Shown here: in pieces, positions 17,110-24,173 of the stretch
Layout of the letters: every line of letters begins with the position of its first letter
Numbering within the stretch: the stretch's first letter is position 1
Origin: Streptomyces sp. NRRL S-350
GTDB lineage: Bacteria; Actinomycetota; Actinomycetes; Streptomycetales; Streptomycetaceae
Reading direction: 5' to 3'
Length of the DNA: 64,000 nucleotides
Assembly (NCBI RefSeq): GCF_000719705.1
Contig: NZ_JOHO01000027.1
Coordinates: 62,001 to 126,000, forward strand
The notes under the pieces: model-generated
Databases searched by the model: none
What the model saw: the letters and a program-made list of their open reading frames with translations, nothing else
What the model was told of the DNA's origin: nothing
Program-made: the position numbers and the translations under genes

Positions 17110-17205
17110 CCGCGCACTGCGGGCGCTCCAGCCGGTTGCGGGTGCGGGGGGTCGGCGCAGACTGGGACACGGGGCCGCATACCAGGGGGAGCGAGGTGGT
17201 AACCC

Positions 17206-17481
17206 ATGTCAGACGCAGTGGAACCACGGGGAACCATGGAGAAGGTGGAGGACAGCGAGTTCGAAGTCGTCCGCGTCACGATCGATGTCGAGGACGACCT
17301 GGTGCGGCGGCATCTGGAGAAGGATCCCAGCGGGGCCGTCAGGAGGTTCCTCGAGGCCCAGGGGTACACGGTCAACCGGCTCACGGCGCCGGCTCCGGTG
17401 GAGGGCCAGCCGTACCGGCCGGAGTTCGTCCACATCCTGAGTGGGAAGTACGCCTCGACATGGACCCGGCTCCTTCCGTGA
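17206..17481 (+). CDS. Small protein, tandem paralogue A, unknown
   Basis: A 91-residue acidic protein. Its core VVRVTIDVEDDLVRRHLEKD followed by PSGAVRRFLEAQGYTVNRLT is homologous to the core of the next gene. The C-terminus (PEFVHILSGKYASTWTRLLP) is variable and ends in a Trp/Arg tail. ATG at 17206 follows GGAGCGAGG; an internal ATG at 17236 is possible. A conserved leader-like core with a variable C-terminus in tandem copies recalls peptide-natural-product precursors, but no maturation enzyme lies beside it, so this is only a suggestion. No known family recognised. Confidence 0.65.
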   Translation: MSDAVEPRGTMEKVEDSEFEVVRVTIDVEDDLVRRHLEKDPSGAVRRFLEAQGYTVNRLTAPAPVEGQPYRPEFVHILSGKYASTWTRLLP

Positions 17482-17510
17482 GGACTTGAGGACCTGAGGA
17501 CGTGAGGAGG
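17479..17510 (+). repeat. 8-bp tandem repeat x4 spanning stop codon and ribosome-binding site
   Basis: TGAGGACT, TGAGGACC, TGAGGACG and TGAGGAGG follow each other exactly. The first TGA is the stop of paralogue A and the last unit supplies the GAGGAGG Shine-Dalgarno site of paralogue B. Slippage in this array would change the distance between the two coupled genes. Confidence 0.85.
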
Positions 17511-17517
17511 AGTTTCC

Positions 17518-17787
17518 ATGTCCGACGAAACCGTGGTGCGGGGCAGCGTCGAACGCCTGCGGGTGGCGGCCGTATCGATCTACGAGGTGCGCCTCGAACC
17601 CGACGACGCGACACTCCGTGACCTCGGCAACGACCCGCACGGAGTGTTCCGGCGGTTCTTCGAGTCCCAGGGTCACGAGGTGAACGGGATCGCCATAGCC
17701 GAACTGACCCACCTGCCCGGACCAGGGCCGTGGGCCCACGACAACAGCCCGGAGGAGAACTCCCACTGGTACCGGCTCGAGCTCTGA
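17518..17787 (+). CDS. Small protein, tandem paralogue B, unknown
   Basis: An 89-residue acidic protein paralogous to the preceding gene: IYEVRLEPDDATLRDLGNDP then HGVFRRFFESQGHEVNGIAI aligns over the whole core. The C-terminus (GPWAHDNSPEENSHWYRLEL) differs. Excellent GAGGAGG ribosome-binding site 8 bases before the ATG. Both proteins share D-P-x-G-x-x-R-R-F-x-E/x-x-Q-G as signature. Function unknown. Confidence 0.7.
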   Translation: MSDETVVRGSVERLRVAAVSIYEVRLEPDDATLRDLGNDPHGVFRRFFESQGHEVNGIAIAELTHLPGPGPWAHDNSPEENSHWYRLEL

Positions 17788-18045
17788 ACGGAAGGCAGAT
17801 CGTCAGCTGGGCAGGCGGCACCGTCCGGCCGGGCCTGTGACGGTTCGTTCAGGCGGCGGGATCGACGATGGTGGCGCTGCGGCTCAAGGAGACGGAGTGG
17901 TCAGGGCCCTTCTGGCAGCGATGGCGACCTTGGGGCGCGTTGCCGCAGAGGAGCCGGATCGAGCCGCGTGGACCAGGGGCCGCGCAGATCATCAAGCGGG
18001 TGGGTCGGAACGTATCGCTGGTGGTCACGCTCTCGGCCCGCGAGC

Positions 18046-18063
18046 GGCGGCGGGCCCGCCGCC
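18046..18063. terminator. 18-bp perfect GC palindrome
   Basis: GGCGGCGGGCCCGCCGCC lies between the convergent small-protein pair and the TetR gene; a plausible bidirectional terminator core. The surrounding 17788-18123 region holds no recognisable gene. Confidence 0.45.
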
Positions 18064-18123
18064 CAACGCCTTCGCGAGGGGTGGCCCCCGTAACGGTCCG
18101 GGTGCCGCCCCTCGGCGTTCGCG

Positions 18124-18762
18124 TCAGCGCCCCAGCAGGCCCGACAGCACTGCCGCCGTCGCCGCCATCAGCTCCTCGGCCACCGCGCCGCCCGCCGCCG
18201 TACGGGCCAGCAGCCCCTCGCGCGCCGCCAGGATCACCGCCGCCGCCTGGCGGGCGTCCGCCCCCGCGGGCACCAGCTCGGGCAGGGCCCGTTCCAGGAC
18301 GTCCGCCGCTGCCCGCGCCAGGGTCCGGTCGTGCTCGGCGACCTGTTCGGCCAGCGCCGCGGACCGGGCCGCGACCAGCCGGAACTCCAGGAACAGCAGG
18401 ATCCACCCGGTCTCCGCGGCCTCGACCCGCAGCAGCGCCTCGACCAGCAGCCGGGCCCGCTCCTGCGGCACCAGCGCCTCGCCCACGGCGGCGAGCCGCT
18501 CCAGCTCGGCCATCCGTTCGGCGGCCCGGTCGTCGAAGAGCGCCAGCAGCAGGTCCTCCTTGCTGGCGAAGTTCGAGTAGAAGGCCCCGCGGGTGTACCC
18601 GGCGGCGGCGCAGACGTCCTCGATGCTCGTCCGCGCGAAGCCGACGGTGAGGAACAGCTCGCTCGCCGCGGCGAGCAGCCGGGCCCGGGTGTGGACGCGG
18701 CGGCGGGGCGGTCGGGGCGCGTCGGGATCGGTGGGGGGTGGGTTCACAGGAGCACGATACAT
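18124..18762 (-). CDS. TetR/AcrR family regulator
   Basis: A 212-residue repressor. The HTH reads AASELFLTVGFARTSIEDVC then AAAGYTRGAFYSNFASKEDL, a strong TetR_N signature. The C-terminal part is Ala/Arg-rich helical (TetR_C type seen near amidohydrolases and transporters). ATG at 18762; a downstream GTG would remove only the Pro-rich start. The start region overlaps the repeated GTATTCARTAC operator, so it probably represses itself and the divergent amidohydrolase. Confidence 0.9.
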   Translation of the reverse strand: MYRAPVNPPPTDPDAPRPPRRRVHTRARLLAAASELFLTVGFARTSIEDVCAAAGYTRGAFYSNFASKEDLLLALFDDRAAERMAELERLAAVGEALVPQERARLLVEALLRVEAAETGWILLFLEFRLVAARSAALAEQVAEHDRTLARAAADVLERALPELVPAGADARQAAAVILAAREGLLARTAAGGAVAEELMAATAAVLSGLLGR

Positions 18763-18765
18763 GGT

Positions 18766-18803
18766 GTATTCAGTACGAGTCGTATTCAATACGGCCCGTA
18801 CTG
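18766..18803. promoter_or_regulatory. Repeated operator GTATTCARTAC between divergent genes
   Basis: GTATTCAGTAC (18766-18776) and GTATTCAATAC (18782-18792) are two palindromic copies 16 bases apart; the second extends to the perfect CGTATT-C-AATACG (18781-18793). An outer inverted repeat CAGTACG/CGTACTG (18771-18777, 18797-18803) overlaps them. The site lies 20 bases upstream of the amidohydrolase start and adjoins the TetR start. Confidence 0.75.
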
Positions 18804-18822
18804 AACCGGAGGGGACCACGGC

Positions 18823-20043
18823 ATGAACCGACTGCTGATCACCAACGCCCACCTGCTCCACCCCGAGGACGGCACCCGCACCGACCCCGGCTGGCTCGAG
18901 GCCGCCGACGGCCGGATCACCGCCACCGGCACCGGCCGCCCACCCGCCGCCACCGACGGAGTCCGGGTCGTCGACGCGCGGGGCGGCACCGTCCTGCCCG
19001 GCCTGATCGACGCCCACGTCCACCTGCTGGTCACCTCACTCGACCGGCACGACTTCGCGAACTGGACCCCGGGCTACGCCACCGTCCGCGCCCTCGCCGA
19101 GGCCGGACGCATGCTGCGCCGCGGCTTCACCACCGTCCGCGACGTCGGCGGCGCCGACCACGGCATGGCCCGCGCCCTGGCCGAGGGCCTGGTGCCCGGC
19201 CCCCGCCTGCTGCACGGCGGCAAGGCGCTCTCCCAGACCGGCGGGCACGGCGACCTGCGCCCGCTCGGCGACGACGCGCTGCCCTGCTGCGAGGCCCGCC
19301 CGAACTTCGGCCGGATCGCCGACGGCGTGGACGCGGTGCGCGCGGCCGCCCGGGACGAGTTCCGCAAGGGCGCCCGGCACCTCAAGGTGCTGCTCTCCGG
19401 CGGCGTCGCCTCCCCGCACGACGAGATCGCCGCCGTCCAGTACAGCGAGGAGGAGATCCGGGCGGCCGTCGAGGAGGCGGAGAACCACAACCGCTACGTC
19501 ACCGTGCACGCCTACCACCCACGGGCGATCGACCGCGCTCTGCGGGCCGGTGTGCGCTGCGTCGAGCACGGCAACCTGCTGGACGACACCACCGTCGCGC
19601 TGCTGCTGGAGAAGGACGCCTTCCTGGTCCCCACCCTGGTCGCCTACGAGCAGACCGCCCGGCTCGGCGCCGCCTCGGGCCTGCCGCCGGCCTCCATCGG
19701 CAAGCTCGCCGAGGTCCGCGACCGGGGCCTGGAGGCGCTGGAACGCGCCCACCGCGCGGGCGTCAGCCTGGTCTACGGCAGCGACCTGCTCGGCCCGCTG
19801 CACCCGGCCCAGCTGGAGGAGTTCACCCTGCGCGCCCAAGTCCAGCCGGCCGCCGACGTCCTCCGCTCGGCGACCACCACGGCGGCCCGCCTGCTCGGCA
19901 TGGCGGGAGAGATCGGCACCCTCGCTCCGGGCGCGCACGCCGACCTGCTCGTCGTGGACGGCGACCCGCTGGCCGACCTCACCGTGCTGACCCGCCCGGA
20001 GAAGCACCTCAGGCACGTGGTCAAGGCCGGCGCCGTCATCTAG
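18823..20043 (+). CDS. Metal-dependent amidohydrolase (imidazolonepropionase/prolidase-like)
   Basis: A 406-residue amidohydrolase-superfamily enzyme. The metal ligands can be placed: HxH in GLIDAHVHLLV (about 65), a Lys candidate for carboxylation in ARHLKVLLSGG (about 190), His in YVTVHAYHPRA (about 227), His in RCVEHGNLL (about 247) and Asp in SLVYGSDLLG (about 318). The N- and C-terminal beta-sandwich halves are present (LLITNAHLLHP, GADLLVVDGDPLADLTVL form). This subgroup includes Xaa-Pro dipeptidases and organophosphate-type amidohydrolases; the substrate is unknown. Controlled by the divergent TetR gene. Confidence 0.9.
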   Translation: MNRLLITNAHLLHPEDGTRTDPGWLEAADGRITATGTGRPPAATDGVRVVDARGGTVLPGLIDAHVHLLVTSLDRHDFANWTPGYATVRALAEAGRMLRRGFTTVRDVGGADHGMARALAEGLVPGPRLLHGGKALSQTGGHGDLRPLGDDALPCCEARPNFGRIADGVDAVRAAARDEFRKGARHLKVLLSGGVASPHDEIAAVQYSEEEIRAAVEEAENHNRYVTVHAYHPRAIDRALRAGVRCVEHGNLLDDTTVALLLEKDAFLVPTLVAYEQTARLGAASGLPPASIGKLAEVRDRGLEALERAHRAGVSLVYGSDLLGPLHPAQLEEFTLRAQVQPAADVLRSATTTAARLLGMAGEIGTLAPGAHADLLVVDGDPLADLTVLTRPEKHLRHVVKAGAVI

Positions 20044-20584
20044 AGCCGCCTCCGGCCCGCCGCCCCGGGCCGGTCGTGCGGTGAGCGTTGCCGAATGCCC
20101 GGCCCCGGCCGGGCAGGTACAGCAGCACGGGCGGCACGGCACCGTGGTGACTCCGGGAGGCCGGACGATGCGGACCCGTACCGATCCTGCGGGTCCGCCC
20201 CCAACCGTGACCCATTCCTCGTCCACGGGCGGCACGGCCACCCGGCCTGCTTACCGTCCAGAATCCTGCGGCCGTAGCCGCGCGTGGACGATCGCTGGGG
20301 CTTGGGCAAGCCCTTCGGCGGGTCCGGTGTCCATGCCGGCCGACCCGAAGGGGGCTGGCGCCTGGGCTGCCCAGAAGGGCTGCACGGGATCCGATCGGCC
20401 GGAGCGGAGTTCGCTGGTCGGCGGGGCGGCCGGAGCGGCGTCCGGCCGCCGGCGGCGAGGTGGGCGAGCAGGCGCCGGTAGGAACGGTTCCAGTCCGGTT
20501 CCGGGCACCACAACTCGTCCAGGACGTCCGGCTTCGCGTCCGCGTACGATCACCAGCCGTCGCCGATGAAGTGAGACTGGATCG
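20044..20584. other. Gene-free region with a possible helicase-associated-domain relic
   Basis: No start-to-stop gene. On the minus strand around 20455-20555 one frame reads SYADAKPDVLDELW then CPEPDWNRSYRRLLAHLAA, loosely like a helicase-associated domain, without start or continuation. Confidence 0.3.
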
Positions 20585-21217
20585 ATGCCCCGTACCCCAA
20601 CGCCGATACGCCTGGCCGCTGTCAGCGTGGCCTTGACCGCTCTGCTGGCTTGCGCAGCCTGCGCTGGACGGACCGATGTCGTGCCGTCCGCTCCCGTGCC
20701 GTCCGCTCCCGTGTCGACGAGTACCGCCGCGTCTGCCGTCGCCGTAAGCCCTCCGCCGAGCGTCGCCGCAAGCCCTCGGCCGAGCTCGGGCCGACCGGAC
20801 CAGCAGCAGCTGGACACGGCCGCGGATGCGGTCTCCCACCTCGGCAGCTCCTACCAGGACGTCTTCACGGGCCTGGTGGTGGACGTTCCAGGCGGTCAGG
20901 TCATCGTCTACCGGAAAGCGGGCGGTGGCGGCTTCGACGCCTCGCTCGCCCACCTGGGTCTGGGCGTGCGCGTGGACCTGCGCGACGCGCCGCGCTCGAT
21001 CGGCGAACTGGCCGCCACCCGCAACCGGGTCGAGGCACTGATAGGGCACACGCGCGGCTACAGCATCGTCATGGTGGGCGACGGATCGGAGGCGAGCTTC
21101 ACCCACGGTGTGGTGGAGGTCGGCGTCAGCGGGAACCTGGCCGGCGCCCAGGCAGACCTTCGCGGCCGCTTCGGTGACCGACTCACCGTCTCAGTCGCCC
21201 AACCGCTCGCGGGCTGA
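20585..21217 (+). CDS. Lipoprotein, unknown
   Basis: A 210-residue lipoprotein: signal peptide with lipobox LLACAACAG (lipid-modified Cys near residue 24 or 27), a Ser/Pro/Val-rich spacer to about residue 65, then a compact about 140-residue domain (QDVFTGLVVDVPGGQVIVYR, SLAHLGLGVRVDLRDAPRS, GYSIVMVGDGSEASFTHGVV). The domain resembles the non-catalytic prodomain-like alpha/beta modules of secreted actinomycete proteins. Anchored on the outer face of the membrane. No family name. Confidence 0.6.
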   Translation: MPRTPTPIRLAAVSVALTALLACAACAGRTDVVPSAPVPSAPVSTSTAASAVAVSPPPSVAASPRPSSGRPDQQQLDTAADAVSHLGSSYQDVFTGLVVDVPGGQVIVYRKAGGGGFDASLAHLGLGVRVDLRDAPRSIGELAATRNRVEALIGHTRGYSIVMVGDGSEASFTHGVVEVGVSGNLAGAQADLRGRFGDRLTVSVAQPLAG

Positions 21218-21335
21218 CCGGACTCTCCTCCCCCGCGCTCGGCTGTCAGAGAGGGTTCTGTGACGGTTCGAGCGCTCTGCCCCGTTGCACAGGGCTGACG
21301 TTCGCAGCGAACCGGTGTGCGCCCCACGGCGCGCA

Positions 21336-21359
21336 ATGTATCTTGATGTCGAGATACAT
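21336..21359. promoter_or_regulatory. MarR-type operator upstream of the glyoxalase gene
   Basis: ATGTATCT-N8-AGATACAT, with core TATCTTGATGTCGAGATA, a form well known for MarR-family repressors in streptomycetes. It lies 33 bases upstream of the GTG start; the cognate MarR gene is not in the immediate neighbourhood. Confidence 0.65.
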
Positions 21360-21392
21360 GTTGCGAGACCGAACCCGCCGGAGGCCCGTGCT

Positions 21393-21770
21393 GTGACCGC
21401 CGCCCTCTCCTTTACTGCCATCAACCATGTCCAGCTCGCCATTCCGGCCGGTGGCGAGCAGGAGTGCCGCGCCTTCTGGGGCGAACTGCTCGGCCTGTCC
21501 GAGATCCCCAAGCCGCCACCGCTCGCCGCCCGTGGCGGCTGCTGGTTCCAGGGGCCCGGCTTTCAGGTCCACCTCGGCGTGGAGCAAGATTTCCGGCCCG
21601 CGCTCAGGGCCCATCCCGGCTTCGAGGTCCGAGGGCTGCGGGCGCTGGCGGACCGGCTGGCCGAGCACGGACATCTCGTCACCTTCAGCGACGAAGTGCC
21701 CGGGCAGGACCGCTTCCACACCGTCGACCCGTTCGGCAACCGACTCGAATTCCTCGAACCGCACTCCTGA
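21393..21770 (+). CDS. Glyoxalase/VOC-family protein
   Basis: A 125-residue vicinal-oxygen-chelate protein. Metal-ligand positions are visible: His in INHVQLAIP (about 13), His in FQVHLGVEQ (about 60) and Glu in NRLEFLEPHS (near the end), preceded by DPFGNR. The GTG at 21393 has a GGAGG site 8 bases upstream. Family members act as glyoxalases, dioxygenases or drug-binding proteins (bleomycin-type); the length and DPFGNRLEF end are common to generic VOC proteins. A MarR-type operator controls it. Confidence 0.8.
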   Translation: MTAALSFTAINHVQLAIPAGGEQECRAFWGELLGLSEIPKPPPLAARGGCWFQGPGFQVHLGVEQDFRPALRAHPGFEVRGLRALADRLAEHGHLVTFSDEVPGQDRFHTVDPFGNRLEFLEPHS

Positions 21771-22060
21771 GCGGGCGCCGGGAGGGCCGTTGCCGTCGAC
21801 CGTGTCGCGGTCGGGCGTCATGCCGACCGAGCCGGAGCAACGGAGACCGGGGCGCCGTCCGGGCGGGCTGCCGGGATCGACTTCAGAGCGGCCGGGGACC
21901 GGGCGGCCGACCTTGCGGCGGCGGTGAAGCCGAGCTCCTGGGGCAGGTACTCCCATGGATGCGGGTGTGCAGCACGAACAGGATGCCGGACGGAGCCTGC
22001 CGGTCCGGCACCCGAGGCCGCCCCGGCTTCAGCCTCGGACTCGGCTCAGGCGGCAACGGC

Positions 22061-22096
22061 TCGGCCGGTCCCCGCAGTTCGGCCGGTCCCCGCAGT
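22061..22096. repeat. 18-bp perfect tandem duplication
   Basis: TCGGCCGGTCCCCGCAGT occurs twice without a break. It lies in the gene-free interval 21771-22198. Confidence 0.8.
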
Positions 22097-22198
22097 TCGT
22101 CCGACCCGATCCGCGGACGAGACTCCCTCTTCCCCACGGATGGATCAACGAGCAGACAAGCCGATGGTCACACGACAGCAGGACGCCGGTGAGGACCT

Positions 22199-22876
22199 TC
22201 AGCCCTGCGGTTCCCCGGCGCGGACCAGACCGGTCTCGTAGGCGATGACGACGAGCTGGGCGCGGTCGCGGGCGCCCAGTTTGGCCATGGCCCGGTTGGC
22301 ATGCGTCTTGACGGTGACCGGGGTGACGAAGAGCCGTTCGGCGATCTCGTCGTTGGACAGGCCGGTGGCCACCAGGGTCATCACCTCGCGTTCCCGGGGC
22401 GTCAGCGAGGCCAGACGGCGGGGGTCGACGAGGTCGCCGGGGGACGGGTGGGCGAGGACACGGGCGATGAGGCCCTTGGTGGCCGCGGGGGACAGCAGGG
22501 CCTCGCCGGTTGCGACGAGGCGGACGGCGTCGAGCAGTTGCGCCGGTTCCACCCCCTTGCCCAGGAAGCCGCTCGCGCCGGCCCGGAGCGCCTCGATGAC
22601 CAGCTCGTCCTCCTCGAAGGTGGTCAGGACGAGGACCTTGACTCCCGCCATGTCCTCGTCCTGACCGATCAGCCGGGTCGCCTCGATGCCGTCGACCTCG
22701 GGCATCCGGATGTCCATCACCACCACGTCGGCGCGTTCGGACCTGGCCAGTTGCGCCGCCTCCCGTCCGTTGGAGGCCTCGGCGACGACCTCCAGGTCCG
22801 GCTGCGCGTCGATGAGCAGCCGGAAGGTGCCGCGGAGCAGGGCCTGGTCGTCGGCGAGTACGACGCGAACGGTCAT
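22199..22876 (-). CDS. NarL/LuxR-family response regulator
   Basis: A 225-residue two-component regulator. Receiver domain: DD acidic pair in VVLADDQALLRG, phospho-acceptor Asp in ADVVVMDIRMPEVDG (about 54), Thr in VLVLTTFEED and Lys in FLGKGVEP. C-terminal LuxR HTH: SLTPREREVMTLVATGLSND and FVTPVTVKTHANRAMAKLGA. ATG at 22876 follows AGGAAGG. It lies 24 bases after its cognate histidine kinase and downstream of the MMPL exporter on the same strand, so it probably regulates export. Confidence 0.95.
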   Translation of the reverse strand: MTVRVVLADDQALLRGTFRLLIDAQPDLEVVAEASNGREAAQLARSERADVVVMDIRMPEVDGIEATRLIGQDEDMAGVKVLVLTTFEEDELVIEALRAGASGFLGKGVEPAQLLDAVRLVATGEALLSPAATKGLIARVLAHPSPGDLVDPRRLASLTPREREVMTLVATGLSNDEIAERLFVTPVTVKTHANRAMAKLGARDRAQLVVIAYETGLVRAGEPQG

Positions 22877-22900
22877 GGGTCGGTCCTTCCTCACGGTGTG

Positions 22901-24082
22901 TCAGGCGGTGGCGGGGTCGAGCGAGAGCGGCAGTTCGGCGACGACCTGGAAGCCGCCTTCCAGCCGGGGGCCGGCGGTGACGGTCCCGCCGACGGCGCTC
23001 GCCCGCTCGTGCATGCCTGTCAGGCCGTGGCCGGGGCCCGCGCCCTTGGGCACGCCGGGGCGTCCGTCGTCCGTCACGGTGACCCGAAGCGAGTGCGGTC
23101 CGTAGTCCAGGACCACGTCGGCCCGGGTCGCGGACGCGTGCTTGTGGGTGTTGGTGAGGGCTTCCTGGACGATGCGGTAGGCCGTGAGTTCGCTGGAGGG
23201 CGCCACCGGTGCGGGGGTTCCACGGCGGGCCACCCCCACGGAAAGCCCGCTCGCCCGGAATCCTTCGGCGAGGGCGTCGAGATCGGCCAGGCGGGGAATG
23301 GGGGCCCGTGTGCCGGGTCCGTCGTCGGGCTGCCGCAGCAGGCCGACGGTGGCCCGCAGTTCGTCCAGTGCCGCGCGGCTGTTCTCCTTGATGTGGGCCA
23401 ACGCCTCGTACGCCTGGTCGGGGTTGGCGCGCATGAGATGGTGCGCCACCCCCGCCTGGGCGTTGACCAGGGTGATGTGGTGGGCGACGACGTCGTGCAG
23501 GTCGCGTGCGATGCGGACGCGTTCCGCGGTGACCCTGCGCCGGGTCTCCTCCTCCTGCATGCGCTCGGCCCGTTCCGCGCGGGCCCTGGCTTCCGCGAGG
23601 TGCTCGCGACGGCTGCGGACGGTGCGGCCCAGCGCGGTGGCGGCGACCGCGAAGTCGAACCGCAGCAGGCTGGCCCCTCCCACGACGGAGTCCGAGTGGG
23701 TCGCGGCGTACACGCCCGTGATCGCCACGGCGGCGGCGAGGCCGACGGCCCACGCGGTGCGCCGGTCGCCGAGCAGGGCGAGCGTGTACAGGGCGACCAG
23801 ACTCGCGGCCGGAGCCGGGGACATGTGCGAGGCGACGGCCATCAGCGTGAGGTCGCCCGCCAGCGTGAGCAGGGCGATCTGCAGCGGCCAGAGGCTCCGG
23901 ACGGCCAGGGGCACGCAGGACAGGGCCGTCCACACCACCTCGCCCCAACGGGGCTCGTGCCATTCGGACTTGCCGACGGCGGTCGCCGCCATGGCGATCA
24001 CGATCAGTGGCACCGCCGGGAGCGCGTCCCTGACCCGGTCATGACGGGTCAGCCACTGCCGCCACACCGTTCTCACGTCCAT
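22901..24082 (-). CDS. Sensor histidine kinase (HisKA_3, DesK/NarX class)
   Basis: A 393-residue membrane kinase. The N-terminal half has several membrane helices (VPLIVIAMAATAVG, ALLTLAGDLTLMAV, AWAVGLAAAVAITGVYAA). The phospho-acceptor His is in RIARDLHDVVAHHITLVNAQ, and the ATP-binding G box is GAGPGHGLTGMHERA. ATG at 24082 gives a natural start MDVRTVWRQW; further in-frame upstream codons are Pro/Arg-rich and unlikely. Partner of the adjacent LuxR-type regulator. Confidence 0.93.
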   Translation of the reverse strand: MDVRTVWRQWLTRHDRVRDALPAVPLIVIAMAATAVGKSEWHEPRWGEVVWTALSCVPLAVRSLWPLQIALLTLAGDLTLMAVASHMSPAPAASLVALYTLALLGDRRTAWAVGLAAAVAITGVYAATHSDSVVGGASLLRFDFAVAATALGRTVRSRREHLAEARARAERAERMQEEETRRRVTAERVRIARDLHDVVAHHITLVNAQAGVAHHLMRANPDQAYEALAHIKENSRAALDELRATVGLLRQPDDGPGTRAPIPRLADLDALAEGFRASGLSVGVARRGTPAPVAPSSELTAYRIVQEALTNTHKHASATRADVVLDYGPHSLRVTVTDDGRPGVPKGAGPGHGLTGMHERASAVGGTVTAGPRLEGGFQVVAELPLSLDPATA

Positions 24083-24173
24083 CCTCTCACTGTAAGCAGC
24101 GCGGGCCGGCGGTGGACCGGGTCGACCCGACCGGCCGGCACGCGCTGGGGGCGGCGTCACGTGGTGTGTCGCG

